Below, in pieces: positions 1 to 12,400 of a stretch of 64,000 nt of DNA; position 1 is the first letter of the stretch; each line of letters begins with the position of its first letter. Under the pieces are notes generated by a model. It made no database searches. It was not told where the DNA came from and saw nothing but the letters and a program-made list of their open reading frames with translations. The stretch is from Rhypophila decipiens (Eukaryota > Ascomycota > Sordariomycetes > Sordariales > Naviculisporaceae), in contig MU858168.1 in NCBI GenBank assembly GCA_033297075.1, forward strand, positions 1 through 64,000. Reading direction: 5' to 3'. The position numbers and the translations under genes are program-made.

Positions 1-4
1 GCCA

Positions 5-34
5 AATTCTAAGCTGCAAGCCAGCCTTAGAATT
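5..34. repeat. Short inverted repeat at left edge
   Basis: Nine-base arms at 5-13 and 26-34 are exact reverse complements around a 12-base loop. The repeat lies just beyond the 3' end of the possible minus-strand gene at 53-568, so it could form a hairpin in its 3' untranslated region. No function can be shown. Confidence 0.4.
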
Positions 35-52
35 GTGTGTTATATAGCAGTT

Positions 53-568
53 TCAATAGGGCACTATCGCTTGTGTATCACGGCTCGCCGTGACAGCAGC
101 CAGGTTATAAATCGACTGACAAGCCTGGATTTTGGTGTTCCAAAAGGCGGACACCTCATCACTCCTCTTGAGACTTTGTTCGTCTATATGAGCAGCATCC
201 TGCTTGACTGCTCCCTGCCCACTACTATGTCCATCTGCATCACCTCCGGCGAGGACTGGGGCGGTGAGAAACTTGTTGAATGCGAGGGACCCTTCTGGAC
301 CGAAAGATAGGACCTCGCCTGTACGTGTACCTGTTGGCTTTGGCTGGTTTTGGCTGGAGGACTCGTGCGGAGGGTTGCATACGGAAGTGATGGTGTATCG
401 CCCGCCGTGGAGGTTTATGATGTTCCCACCATTACCGGCGCCAGATGATGGTGTGCTGGAACGTGTCCCGCCGGTGGAGATTGTGACGGTATAGCATTGT
501 AGAGCCGACGTCGTACCGGTAATAGCATCATCGTTCGTATGGGCCAGGATATCGTCGTTGCTCGCCAT
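53..568 (-). CDS. Possible hypothetical protein, 171 aa
   Basis: An open frame of 171 codons starts at an ATG in a fair context (ACC before it, G after it). The product is rich in Ser, Thr, Gly and Asn with a few Cys and shows no signal peptide, membrane segment or domain I recognise. It could be a complete small gene, one exon of a larger gene, or chance. An overlapping open frame at 415-960 on the same strand in another phase gives low-complexity Ser/Lys-rich protein and was not called. Nothing in the neighbourhood suggests a role. Confidence 0.3.
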   Translation of the reverse strand: MASNDDILAHTNDDAITGTTSALQCYTVTISTGGTRSSTPSSGAGNGGNIINLHGGRYTITSVCNPPHESSSQNQPKPTGTRTGEVLSFGPEGSLAFNKFLTAPVLAGGDADGHSSGQGAVKQDAAHIDEQSLKRSDEVSAFWNTKIQACQSIYNLAAVTASRDTQAIVPY

Positions 569-1378
569 GGTACGCCGCAGGCTGTCAATTGCCTCGACCG
601 CTGGATTAATGATATTCCAAGGTCGAGATGAGATTTCAAGTAGCTTCCTATCTCAAGTTGGTGAATTCTGGTTTGTGCTGCTGAGCTTGAGCTAGCTGAT
701 TGTTGGTGGTCGCTCCTTGCGGTGATTTGGTTCTTTGTCGGAGTGATCGGTTTTTGCTTGGTATTGTTGATTGTCTTGCCCTTTGACTTGATCAAATCCG
801 GCAACGGGCCAACTCTGGGGCGGTCGTCATTCCCTGTGGTTGATGTGGAACATCCTTTCTTTTGCACAAAAGTTGTCAAAGCCCGGTAGACGCAGCTCTT
901 CAACTTGTCGCTTTGTGGGGGAAGAGCGAGCAAATCGCGGGACAGCCCGAGATGTGACATTCGGGTAATTTAAAGGGGGACTTACGGATACATGCTTTAT
1001 GAATTCATTGTGCTGGACCTGAGCTTGTGAAATGTTTCAGGGCGCGCCTTTGCTGTAATCCGAATGAACCAATCAGGCTGTGAAGTCAGTCATATTGCCC
1101 TTTGCAACGCACCAGAGCCAAATGGTCTATGAGGAAAGAGAGAACAAGAGGTGAATAATTAAAGTTATTAAATGTATTATCTATTAACAATATGTACCAG
1201 CAAGGCAAGGTATTAACCTAACACTATTAATATGCCAAGTGTAGGCCAGTATAAAAGCCATGATCCTCCAACTCCAAATCGTCAAGCAGCAAGAGCCACT
1301 GCATTCTATCAGTCTCTAGTTCCTAAATCCAATCCATCCTATTCCCAATTCCCCATAGCCACAAAAGAAAAAGCTCTC
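569..1378. other. Intergenic, about 0.8 kb
   Basis: I see no supportable gene here. The stretch contains the 3' flank of the minus-strand glycosyltransferase and an AT-rich patch around 1150-1230. Confidence 0.5.
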
Positions 1379-3483
1379 CTACCACCTCCAGCTAGCAAAC
1401 AAAAAGTAATTAGCAATATACAAATTATACACATTAAGTATAATCAACGGCAGCGTATGATACCAATCCATCCCCCTCGTCAACTGATACGTCACGGCAG
1501 AAACCATCCCGCCCGTCGTGAAAATCGTCCAGACCCAGCACACGATCCTCATATTCCTGTACTTGTTGCTCTTGTGCGCCTTTTTATCCCCCGACGCAGC
1601 CCAGAGCAACTCGATGCCAAAGAGCCGATCTTTGATGGCCGTGAGATAGGCGTACGACATGATGACCATGACGTGCTGGACATTGAACCCGTAGGATGCT
1701 TTAGCCCAGTAGCGAAACACGATGGCGCCGTAGACAATGGAGGGGATGGCAAAGGCCAGGTTGTAGTACTTGAACCACTCTGGGCGGAAGAAGAGCAGGA
1801 GTGTGCCGGGGATGGGGGAGATGAAGATGCCCAGGGATACAGCGCTGTAGTAGAGGAGACCGCACAGGTAGCAGACTTTTTGCATAAAAGTCAGGTTGGA
1901 TACCCAGAAATGCTTGGTGGTAAGGAGCGTGGTGCTGCCTCTTGCCCAGCGCATTTGCTGGGAAAAGAACGAGCGTGGTGTGTTGGGGCAGATTCCTGTG
2001 GCCAGGTTGAGGGGCACGTATTTGACTTTCCAGCCACGGTCGACGGCGCCAAAGCCGGTGTGGACGTCTTCTGAGAAGCCGATTTCGGCGGTCCCGCCGA
2101 CGTCGACAAGGGCTGCGCGTCGGTAGACCGCGTTGCTGCCTACGCAGATTGAGGCGCCCCATTTGTTGCGGTTGACTTGGACGACGCGGTAGAATAGTTC
2201 TTGGGTGGCGCCGGCACCTTGCTCCACCCAGGTCTGGTCGTCTGTCGTGCGGAAAAACTGCGGGGATTGGAGGATGGCGGTCTTGTCGTCGGCCATGTGC
2301 TCGACTACCAGTTCGCGGAGGAAGTCGGGGCGGGGACAGAAGTCTGCGTCGAAGATGGCAAAGTAGTCGCCTTCTGTTCGGGAGAAGGTCCAGCGGAGGT
2401 TGCCTGCTTTGCGGAGACGGGGACGGTCATCGCGGACGAGGTAGTTGAAACCGTAGCTCTCGGCGAGGGCTTTGACTGCGGGCTGGTTGCCATCGTCCAT
2501 GACCCAGACTTTGAGCTTGTGGGCCGGCCAGTCGAGCTTGGTGATGTGCTTGTACGTGTTTTCGAGGATCTCGAGCGGTTCGGAGCAGCAAGGGAGGTAG
2601 ACGTCCACGGTGGGGGCTGTCTCGTCGTTGATGGGGAACTTCTCGACAATGTCCAGGTGGGATTGGTAATCCCAGTCTTTGCCGACAATGCCGACCAGGT
2701 ACGAGATGAAGAGGTAGATGTTGAGGAAGCCAACAAAGGCACCGTACCATGCAAAGATGGGCGCGCAGACTGCAAACAGCCACATGCCCGCCGACAGACT
2801 CAGGAAAGAGAAGATACCAAAGATGTAGAGTGGCACACGGTTGGTGTGGAGGTACATGATTTTCTCCCCATCTGTCGGACCAGTGGGGAAGACGAGGCCG
2901 GGCTCTTCTATCGGGCAGTATGTCCTGCGGAAAGCAGCATACATCCGCTTGAAGGGGTTTCTGCTTTTCCTGCCCGGCGAAGCAGCTTCTTGTTCTGCAG
3001 CATCCGCAGCAGCGGCCGCCTTCTCATCCGAGGCGCTGAATGCCGATGGTGTTGCACTCCGTTCGATGTCGGTCTGGGAGGCGAAGGGGTTGGACAACTT
3101 CTCGCCGAATGTTCTCGATCCCTGACGAGCTGGAGCGGGCGTCTGTGGATCTGTTAGTTTGTGGTCGAAGGCTTGGATACGAAGATAGTGAGTCTTACAA
3201 TCTCGTCTCCATCGTGCCGTCTCGTCTTTGTTAGTACACGAGCCGGCTTGGGGAAAGAGTGGATTGCCGGTGACGCGATATCATCACGGTCCTGAAAAAA
3301 GTGTCAGCCAACTCATACACATATCACGTTGGACGTGGTCCCACATACAGCAGACGTCCTCCTCGATGACTGGCCCAAGGAGGAGGCATCAGAAGGGTCT
3401 TGGAAGGGATCACGGTCAGAGACTCGGCTCCTTTGTGATCCCGCCGTCCCTGGCCGAAGGTGAAGACGAGGAGGTAACGACAT
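1379..3483 (-). CDS. Family 2 membrane glycosyltransferase (hyaluronan-synthase/CPS1-like), 663 aa
   Basis: Processive polysaccharide synthase of the GT2 family, expected in the plasma membrane to polymerise a nucleotide-sugar and extrude the chain. Model: exons 3483-3349, 3291-3199 and 3142-1379, with GTATGT and GTAAGA donors. The frame runs unbroken through both junctions, giving an N-terminal cytosolic stretch of about 175 residues. Two membrane segments follow (about 179-228). The catalytic domain shows DD at 292-293, DAD at 341-343, ED at 434-435 and QQMRW at 471-475, the D, DxD, (E/T)D, QxxRW set of processive GT2 enzymes. Several membrane helices fill the C-terminus. Known relatives include Neurospora CPS-1, Cryptococcus CPS1 and the Zymoseptoria/Fusarium GT2 needed for hyphal growth on surfaces. 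The nearby UDP-glucose dehydrogenase hints at UDP-glucuronate as a substrate; that is inference. Confidence 0.9.
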
Positions 3484-4236
3484 GATGCCAAACGGTTCCA
3501 AGATGACAACCAAAATGTGAGAACAAACGAAAGTGGTAACGACTGACTTCCAACTTGAACGAAACGAGTGTCCAAACCTAAACCAGAGTCGTCTCTTGAC
3601 AAGGAGGCGCTGAGAAAAGAGGAAAGAGAATCAAGCGTGGTGGAACATTGAACTGAAAGGGATATAAAGAGGGGATAGAGAGAAACTCTGTGATAAAAGT
3701 CATGGAAGAAGCCGAGCTCGTGTCAGTATCCACTCCACATGGACGGGCTGATCTGGAGTGCGAAACACTTTGGCTGCACACAGTGAGCTGGAATTGTGCA
3801 TTGTTTTGGTATCTCGACCAGGGCCAGGCGGTGAAGGCCGTCTCCAGGAGCAGCCCAGTCGAGAACCAGGCCCAGAATAGAAATCCCAGGGTGGATCACT
3901 TTGATAATGTCCTTGGAACACGGGCCACGGTGAGTCCGTTTGGGAATTCTGGGTGCATGTCATTGAGACCACGAGCGGCTGATCAACTTTGACCCAGTCG
4001 AGCACATATCGTGGTGTCGATCCGCCAAGGGGCCCATACCAAAGAGGTTTGGCTTGAGAAGAAATTTTATTGTTTGGGTTATTATGGATACACGTATCTC
4101 GGGCAGCAACATCGGATACGGCCCGAGATAATATTGAAAGAAAAAAAAAACAAGTACGATAGACAGGGGGTGTGATTGTGGATGCAGGTAAATGCAGGTC
4201 CGGGGCCAGGCCCAGGATCTCTGGCGATCAGCCTGG
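3484..4236. other. Intergenic, about 0.75 kb
   Basis: Promoter side of the glycosyltransferase and 3' flank of the GH12 gene, both on the minus strand. A poly-A run lies at 4140-4150. I see no gene. Confidence 0.6.
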
Positions 4237-5610
4237 CTAGCTGAGGAATTGACCAAGACAAACAACCGTAAAAGTGATAAGAACCATGGCCAGGGCCGAG
4301 AGCCGCGATGATTCCAACCCGGACGAGCCATTGTCGTCCTTGTCCTTTGGCTCTGATTTCTTGTCCCCAGTGGCCACATAGCCCGAGCAATTCGTCGCTG
4401 GCAGCGGCGGCACATTGAGGGCCGGCGCTTCACCAGTGACAAGGGAAATCCTGAAATCCGTGGCAGAGAAAGTGACGTTTCCGCTGGATATAAACGCCTC
4501 ACTTCCAAACGATACGAGGCCAATGTTGGTCTCACCCGAGATGAGCCCGTTGCGCCAGAGGTACTCCAGGAGAGGCGATACTTCGCCAGCAAAACTGGTG
4601 CGGGTGGTGTTCGAGACCCAGCTAAAGACATTGGTCCCTCGTTCGTTTCTTCCTTGGTAAAGGGTGCTATCAAGAGAAAGAAGCAAACAAAGCCGCCGTG
4701 TCAGTACAAGAAGTAAATATTGACAATAATTAAACAAGTTTTTAAAGCTGAGGTCAAGCAAGAACCAAACAGCTGGAGAGACAGGCTCATGCAAGGGAGG
4801 AACATGAAGCGGGTGGCCATGGAGCTCCCGGTTTGCTGGGACTTACAATTCGGCATCGCCAATCACAAGAGAGGCAAAGCATTCCTTGTTTTTGCCGTAT
4901 CCTAGCGGCTGCGCATAGCCAAACATGCCGAGCCAGAACATAATCTCGGTCGATGCAAGCTTCTCGTCTCTGGCCCGCTCGGGGTCCAGATCCGCAAACA
5001 GGTCGAACGCCACGTTTGCGGTCGTTGACTGGCTCGATAAGCCAGAGCTGTCCACGTCCAGGAGGCGCAGGGGCTTGGATCCCACACCCATGGACCACTT
5101 GGTTGAAAGGAGAAGCGCCGAGATATTGGACAGGGGTACCGGCAGCGAGGGGGTCACCAGCTTGACGTGGGGGTACGAGTGCACCGTAGCCGCATCAGAC
5201 GGCCACCACCATGTTGCATCGAATGCTGGGGGATCGTCCTGGACCTGTGTTTGTCGGATCTTGTTTAGATCGCCAGCGCCTTTGAAGATAGTAGAGGATA
5301 TTGACGTGAAAAGCTTGTCGATCACTCACCTCCATGCACTGAAAGCCCTCGTCGCCAGGTCGCCAGGCGTTTGGGTTGACTGTGATGATATAAAGGCCTG
5401 TGGTTAGCTGGCTGGTGCTTGGCACTAGCTCGCCCGTCGGGAGAGAGACGGGAAGCATGCGGTGGACCGCGCAGGCGACGTACAGACGAATGTATCTTCC
5501 CCTGAAGTGACGACGTATTGTTTCGTACCGCAGATCTCATTGTGGTCGGCAGCGGCAAACGCGACCGACGCCACCAGGAGAAGGGTCCGTGAGAACAACA
5601 TCGCAAGCAT
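4237..5610 (-). CDS. GH12 endoglucanase-like protein with GPI-type C-terminus, 340 aa
   Basis: Glycoside hydrolase family 12 (beta-1,4-glucanase or xyloglucanase fold). Model: exons 5610-5484, 5397-5330, 5244-4847 and 4666-4237; each junction restores a GH12-like reading. ATG 5610 was chosen because the longer frame begins with TTG. Residues 1-20 look like a signal peptide. Family marks are a WWW motif and SYPHVK, FDLFADL, then TEIMFWL with the presumed nucleophile Glu165, LYQGRN, VFSWV, and FGSEAF with the presumed acid/base Glu254. After a Lys/Asp/Ser-rich linker the protein ends in a hydrophobic stretch (about 318-340), as in GPI-anchored fungal proteins. Most GH12 enzymes are freely secreted and shorter, so a wall- or membrane-tethered role on the fungus's own polysaccharide is plausible. 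It shares the strand with the glycosyltransferase and diverges from the UDP-glucose dehydrogenase gene. Confidence 0.85.
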
Positions 5611-7384
5611 CAAGGTTGAGAGTTGACAGCGGAGCAAATGGCAAGAGAAAGAAGGGGCTGAAGGAAGTGAAAGGAGAGAGAAGGGAGAGCGTCATCGGTA
5701 AAGATGCTGGTCTTCCATTTGGACGTCTTTTGGTATGTAGTGTACCTGGCTCGGCCACGATTCGCAGCAGCGATTCCGTAATCTTTCCCAGACCAACCCC
5801 ACGCTCTTAGGGAAGTTGTACCGTACCGAACGAAAACAATGCCGCCTTCCACTGTAACCTAGAGGGTGAATCGAGGTCGATCAGGTACCATCCCGCTGTT
5901 GTGCAAGATCGACACGACGTGGGTGATGTACACACTAGTGTACATAAATAGTGGAGACTTAAATTGAAAGAGAACCTATCCAATGTTATCAAGTGCATAT
6001 TCTGTAGTGCAGCAAACCAATAACAAATAGTACCGGGGAAGAAGCTCCGAGATCACATTGGCGAAAACTGTCAGGGCCTCGATTCGTTGGTAAACTCAGG
6101 GGCTTGAAAGTTTTCCGAGACAAGCTGAGATACCCCTGAACGCTTGCCATGCGGCTGGCTGATGGCTGATGGCAAGGATCGCAGAAAAAGCCATTGCCAA
6201 GACTTTATATGGCCGCTTGGCCCGTTAATGCCGGCTGTTGTCCCTTATCAGTCCGTAACAATCACCGAGTCACAGCGATCGACATCCGACTTACAGCACG
6301 CGATCCTCTGAAGTGTCGATCACCATCACTTGAAGAAAACTGACGGAATAGGAATTAAGCAAGTCGAGTGTCCATCATAACTTGGCAGGCAGCAAGCTCC
6401 CCAAGAAGCACTGAATACAACAGCCGGTGTCCTGCATATTGAAAAATTGACATAATGTAGCGGACCGTGTTTGCCTTCAGGCGGGAACCTTGGCAGGCGA
6501 GCAAGGTCGTATCGTTTTGCTTTTGAGGCGAAATTTAGCGTCGAGGGTCTGGCCAGAACCTGAAATATTTTTTTCGTTCAGCTAATGGTTTGTTAGACTT
6601 GTTTTTTCAACCAGACATGGAGCAGAAGACTCGGCAACGCGATGGTATGCAATAAACATTTCCCAAATGGATCTGGACCGTGTAGCTCAGGGTCGGCTAT
6701 CCGTACGAAGTACGTATTCGTCAACTTACCCACCAGCTAATACATACCGCTAGCCCTTGATAAGTGCCCAATATTGAGGCTCTGGGCAAGCTCCATCTTG
6801 ATACCGACGCTATCACTGGGTGGGAACGAGGCGCTTGGTCGAGAAGCTGAAAAGAACCTTGACAAGTTGGTCTTGCCCATCCCTGGCACAGTGCGGTGAT
6901 ACTCAACTCATCCTGGCGACAATCCGGCAAGCGAAGATCACCGCTGATCCCCCAGAGGGCCAGAGCTGTCTCGGTAATGAGCCAACTCAGCCAAGAGGCC
7001 ACTTTGTTGACATTGACTCGATTTCCAAATGAAAAGTTCGATCATTAGAGTAAGCGCCAGAACTATCAAGTCTTCCCGTGACATGGCTGGAAGCTGAAGA
7101 TCAATCAGAGCTGGAGGCAACAAAGGTACCGGGTTGCGTGTTTGATACCCCATCGGAGATGGCGGCCACTGGAAACCAGGTTCGGGAGCCGCCGAGATTT
7201 TCCCAGAATCGCCAGCGTGGAATAAATGCACAGGGCTGAGAGTTCCCCATTGTGACACCTAACACATTCATATATATCCCGTAATCTTGGCTGGAACTGG
7301 TTCCTTGAAAGGTCCCCTTTCTTGCTTGATGGTAGCTGGCAGTCCCCTTTGAAGGTCGAACAAGCTTTCCAACATTGAGCCAGT
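5611..7384. promoter_or_regulatory. Divergent promoter region, GH12 / UDP-glucose dehydrogenase
   Basis: A 1.77-kb non-coding stretch separates the divergent starts at 5610 and 7385. Short open frames inside it look spurious. The head-to-head layout would allow shared control of the two genes. I could not identify specific binding sites. Confidence 0.5.
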
Positions 7385-9472
7385 ATGGAGGGACTTCAGA
7401 AACCTCGCTCAGCCGTTGCATCGCGGCCGGGGATGCCTTCACTGACTGGTGCTCTCGCCAGATCCTTCCCTAGCAGCCTGTCGATGGCATCAACAGTTAG
7501 CCCAGGAGCATCGACTCCAAGCTCATGGACGGCCAACCACTGGGCACGTGGGACGCCCGATACATCGCCGCCCAGCTCTCGATCTCAGTCTCCGGAACTC
7601 AAGTCCAAGCGTGTCGAAGTCTCGACGGGAGAATCACGTAGCTCTGGTTCTCAAAACGTCGAGCCTGTGAAGAACATTTGCTTTGTCGGGGCAGGATTCG
7701 TCGGTATGTCTTCCTTGTTCATAACGAAGGCGCGAATAAGACTCTAATGGTGGACCACAGGTGGCCCAACTGCCGCGGTTATCGCCTTCCATAACCCTCA
7801 GCTTATTGTCAACGTTGTCGACCTGAACGAGCAACGCATTGCAGCATGGAACTCCAGTCATCTTCCGATCCACGAGAATGGGCTCTTGAAGGTTGTCCGG
7901 ACGGCCAGGGACGGCACGCGTGACACAACGGTCTCCGTTCCTGGTCGCCGCGGCTCATTCGAGCTCAAGGCCCGGCAGCCAAACCTCGTGTTTTCGACAA
8001 ACGTCATCGCGGCGATACAAGAGGCAGAAATGGTGTTTATCTGTGTTAATACACCCACCAAGATGCATGGGATTGGAGCCGGGTCAATGGCCGACGTCAG
8101 CGCCATCGAAAGCGCCACTCGGACTGTGGCGAAACATGCGAAAGAAGGGACCATCATTGTTGAAAAGAGCACCGTTCCATGTGGCACTGCTCGGATGATT
8201 CAAGATATTGTAAGACTGGCCTTCACCTGTCCTGATGTGAATCGGTAGGAGAGGTGTTGACACGATCATTAGCTGCGCTATCACAGACCCGAAACAACCT
8301 TCGAGGTGCTCTCCAACCCCGAGTTTTTGGCAGAGGGAACTGCGGTCGATAACCTCATGCACCCGGACCGGATTCTCATCGGCAGCGCCCAGACACTGTC
8401 TGGACTGAAAGCAGCCGCGGCGCTGAAGCAGGTTTACGGAGCATGGGTCCCCGACGCCCGTCTGATCACGGTGAATACTTTCAGTAGCGAGCTTGCCAAG
8501 TTGGTCGCCAACACCATGCTGGCACAACGCATCAGCAGCATGAATGCCGTCAGTGCCATGTGCGAAGAGCTGGGTCTCGGCGCTGATGTCGAAGACGTGA
8601 GCTTGGCCATCGGCAAGGACACACGTGTCGGGCCCAAGTTCCTCCAGGCGGGTGTTGGATTTGGTGGGTCGTGCTTTGAGAAGGACATCCTGAATCTGGC
8701 ATACCTAGCCCGCGAGATGCATCTCGATGTCGTGGCTGATTACTGGTTGGGAATCCTGAAGATCAACGAGTATCAACGAGAGCGTTACGTCCGCAATGTT
8801 GTCAGGGAGCTGAACGGCTCATGCCGTGGCAAGAAGGTATCAGTGCTTGGATTTGCCTTCAAAGACGAGACCAATGATACCCGAAACAGCATTGCTGTTC
8901 ACATCATCAAGGACCTTGCCGATGAGATGCCACGCGAGATTGCCATCTTCGATCCAGGCTGTGCCGCCAACGAGATTCTGGAGGAGATAGAAAAGATTGG
9001 GCTGCGCGCGGACCAGATGGAAAGGATCAAGATCTGTACCAGTTGGAGGCAGTCGGTGGCGGACGCGGCGGCTGTGTGTATCCTGACGCCATGGAAGCAA
9101 TTCCGTGGCTGCGGCGTGGGCCATCAAGCCAAGGCAAGCAAAAAGGGGACATCACTCGGGGACGGAAAGGTCGAGAGTAACGGTGACAACTGGACCGAGA
9201 TGGACATTCTAAAGATTGAGGATTCCGTCAACCAAGAGTCTCAAATTGTGTCAGAAGATCCACTTGGACGACTGAGGCCACTGGCACCATGCCCCGAGGG
9301 ATGCTCTCACTGCAAACCCGCCGAGGATGCTGCTGCGGCTGGCGAGACGGTAGACTGGGTGGAGGTGGCTGGAATGATGAACGAGCCACGATGGGTCTTT
9401 GATGGCCGCAATGTGGTTGATCCTTTGGAACTGCAAGGCCTCGGCTTTAGGGTGCGTGGGATTGGGCGTTAG
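7385..9472 (+). CDS. UDP-glucose 6-dehydrogenase, 655 aa, with N-terminal extension
   Basis: NAD-dependent oxidation of UDP-glucose to UDP-glucuronate in the cytosol. Exons 7385-7703, 7761-8209 and 8273-9472. The second acceptor at 8271-8272 is preferred because it gives RYHRPETTFEVLSNPEF, as in the family. A Ser/Pro-rich N-terminal extension of about 95 residues precedes the Rossmann motif GAGFVGGPTAAV. FICVNTPT and STVPCGTA follow, then ELAKLVANTMLAQRISSMNA with the expected Lys, and GFGGSCFEKD with the catalytic Cys near 390. The C-terminal domain is interrupted: after TPWKQF (about 528) some 80 residues, including a CPEGCSHC Cys cluster, intervene before the usual end (FDGRNVVDPL, GFRVRGIGR). 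The extension and insertion make it longer than typical enzymes of about 460-600 residues. It probably feeds the neighbouring glycosyltransferase. Confidence 0.92.
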
Positions 9473-12400
9473 TGCTAGGTTAGGTTTGCTTGTTTTTGTC
9501 AAGGTTCAGATCGGGATGGCGGCGTTTCTAGGGCGTATGGGATGCTCGGACAGGAAGCAATTGATGCAATACAGGAACTTCTTTCACGAGATCTAGATAT
9601 CTTTTAATTAGTAATTAATCTCACCTTCATGACGAGCTGGGCGAGTACGAGTGTTTGCCTACCGGAGTGCAAATTGCCGACCTGGCGCATATTTGTATGA
9701 GTACCGAATGACTCTTCGGAGGACGTCGGGTGAGTCGCCCTGCTTCGCCCGCGAGGTACAAATATCCGAAATTTGGCTAGACTCAAGAGTCCAAGAGGGC
9801 AAGAAGACAAGAAGCCAAGAATGACTGTATGTGGACAAGGAATTGGCATTTCTCACAAGCCATGGTGGAAACAAGCGTGGGCTTTTGTCCGGAAGATCTG
9901 GCCTCCCAAAGACGGGACAGGATTGAAGGAGCAGACTGGGAACTGAAGTTGGAGAGTTTGTGCTGGGGCAGTGGACAGTTCACCCACCCATTCCCAGTGG
10001 GGTTCGGAAGAAACCCCGGGTAGGCCCCACACCTCCGAACAATTGCCGCTCTCCGTGCCTGCCTTCGACCGTCGTCCGACCACCCATCAGCCGGAAAGCG
10101 CTGGACCAAATTCAGGCAGCGACCTCGCTTTGCTACGGATTCCACTGTTTGCCAAAGCCAGGCGTCGCTGCTCCTTACATCATGGCATAATCAGCAACCG
10201 AACGTTTTAATCCGCCGAATCAGTCGACCACAGTGCACACCGGAGCTCGGAATGGGAACGGCACACGGTTGACGGATTTACGGACCCGGCCCGGCCACCC
10301 TCGGAAATCTGGTGCCAACAGGCCGACAGCAGCCGCTGCAAGCAACAAGTTTATTTTTGAGCATGCGGCGTAGGTTTTTGTTGCAAATGCCATACACGAC
10401 TCCGCGAATCCTATCCTTCGAATTCCAGATCGTTTCTGCTGACGGGGGGTTTCCCCAGTATTTGATCTTGTGCCACAGCAGCTTCCGGCACTGGTCTTTG
10501 GATGACGGCCGGTTTCTTCCTCAGAACTCTGACGGCGGCCCATCATCCAAATTAGGGACACCAGGCCACTCTGGTGAGCCCATTCGGAATCTGAACCTTC
10601 GAAGCGAATTCCCGAAACACAACGCTTTCACCTGTCCCAACAGTGCAGTTTTCGACATTCACATGAATTGTGCGACAGCAAGTCTGGAATGGCGGAGCTG
10701 TCTGTGTCCCCGAGGCGGCCGCCATGGCACATCGCAGCGTAGTGGGAAGCTGCCCAACAGCAATCAGTTTGGAGAAATCAAAGTGTTACAAAGTACACAC
10801 CTGATATGATCACGCCTTGACGCGATCCTCGGTATTGAGCGACGGCATCAGCAACTGGCGCTGTCAGCGACCACCCAACAGTCTGCACAGCTCATGTCTT
10901 CACCCAAACAGCAGAGTCGACTCAAAAACTGCAAATTGAGTCTTTTCGAATTTGCACTCATTCTTGGACCCCCACAAAGTCGATGTGGCGTTTAAAACTG
11001 TTCTTCAACGGCGCTTGGCAACCGATCGTGGCTTCTGGCGTCGACGGGAGTCACGGGACGGCGCGGTTTTCCTCCGAACGCCTCATCGCCGAAGGGCTGA
11101 ACCAAGTGCAACATGGCAATTTCCGAATCGTCAACTCCTGAGGCTCTCACTGGATACATTAGCCGCGTGTCGACCTGGGAGTCTAGAGCGAGCACAGCCC
11201 GCGTTGTTTTCCACACGTCGCAAGGGGTCCCGATTAATGTTGTTGTGCGAATCGTCAGTCAACACGCAATCCAACGTCACTCTTCAATTTCTTTGGGTTG
11301 ATACAAGCGTCGCGAAGAGCCATAATGGCTGTCTCCTGGGCGCGAATCTCAGTGCAGTCCCAAGTCTGACCGATGAGCCGAAAACCAGCGACCAGGATGG
11401 ACGAGGAACACCCACAAAGCCCGCGCACGAACACCCTTGAGCCGCATTCTAGTGCGGAGTGGGGTGTCGATAGGGCTGAGTTGACGTCGATGACGCTGTC
11501 CTCACCTCGGTGAGAAAGTTTTGCTACTCATGTGGCTTTGTGCTCTTCACAGCACTATATGAAAGGTCTTATTAATCGACTCATGCATCAAAGTTGGAGT
11601 CAAGTGCAGTCGGAGAAACTTGGATGACAGCGGCCGAGATGCCGGCCGTCGCCGCGTCGGTTCACCTGAGACCTGACTGCCTGGCTAGGCACACTGGTGG
11701 CAAGTGAGACTGACGAAGATGAGATGATGCGGTTGCATGATGGACAAATCGGTGTCAATGCGTCGGGAAATGTTTATTGTTTGCCGATTGTTGGAATATT
11801 CCAATATTGCCAAAAGTCCAACTGTTTTTGTTTTGATGTTCAATATCGAATGGCTTGTCAGCACTTGACGACCATCGAAACGAGGCTGGTGTTGGCGGGG
11901 TGTTCTGCTACCAACAGCACAAGTTGAGCTCGCCCTGCAGGTAATTTGACGACAAATTACCGCCAAATGCTGCATCAGCATGCCATCGCCTGGGTGACAC
12001 AGAACAACACCACAAAATGCTGGCAAACGGTCTTTTCGGTAACGACACATTGAAGATTTCAGTTTGGATGATGATGACTGGAGACGGAAGCCGGCACAGG
12101 CTTCGCCCTGCTGTCTTGATGGTATCACGAAATGGAGACTTTGAGGACGGCGAAATCTGACAATGTGCATGGCACCGGAAGCCGGTATTTCCCGACAAGG
12201 AATTTCTCTTTCCGTAAAGCATGCAGTTGCTATCTGCTCGATCTGAGAGAAGAACTTTACACCTGAGGTTATCGCCATCCCCAGACTGCAAATGTGTGGC
12301 CCGGAAAACTGGTCTTGCTCAGCGTTTGATACAGGCCTGGAACGAATGGGCTGGCTCCGCCAACGACCTTCTGTCGATGGGTGCCAGGGTGCATTTTCGG

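Noticed and set aside
415..960. 181-codon minus-strand frame overlapping the possible gene at 53-568
   Set aside because: Low-complexity product, different phase, and no splice model joining the two convincingly.
1701..3157. Long frames antisense to or out of phase with the glycosyltransferase
   Set aside because: The GT2 frame carries all catalytic motifs; the others are composition shadows.
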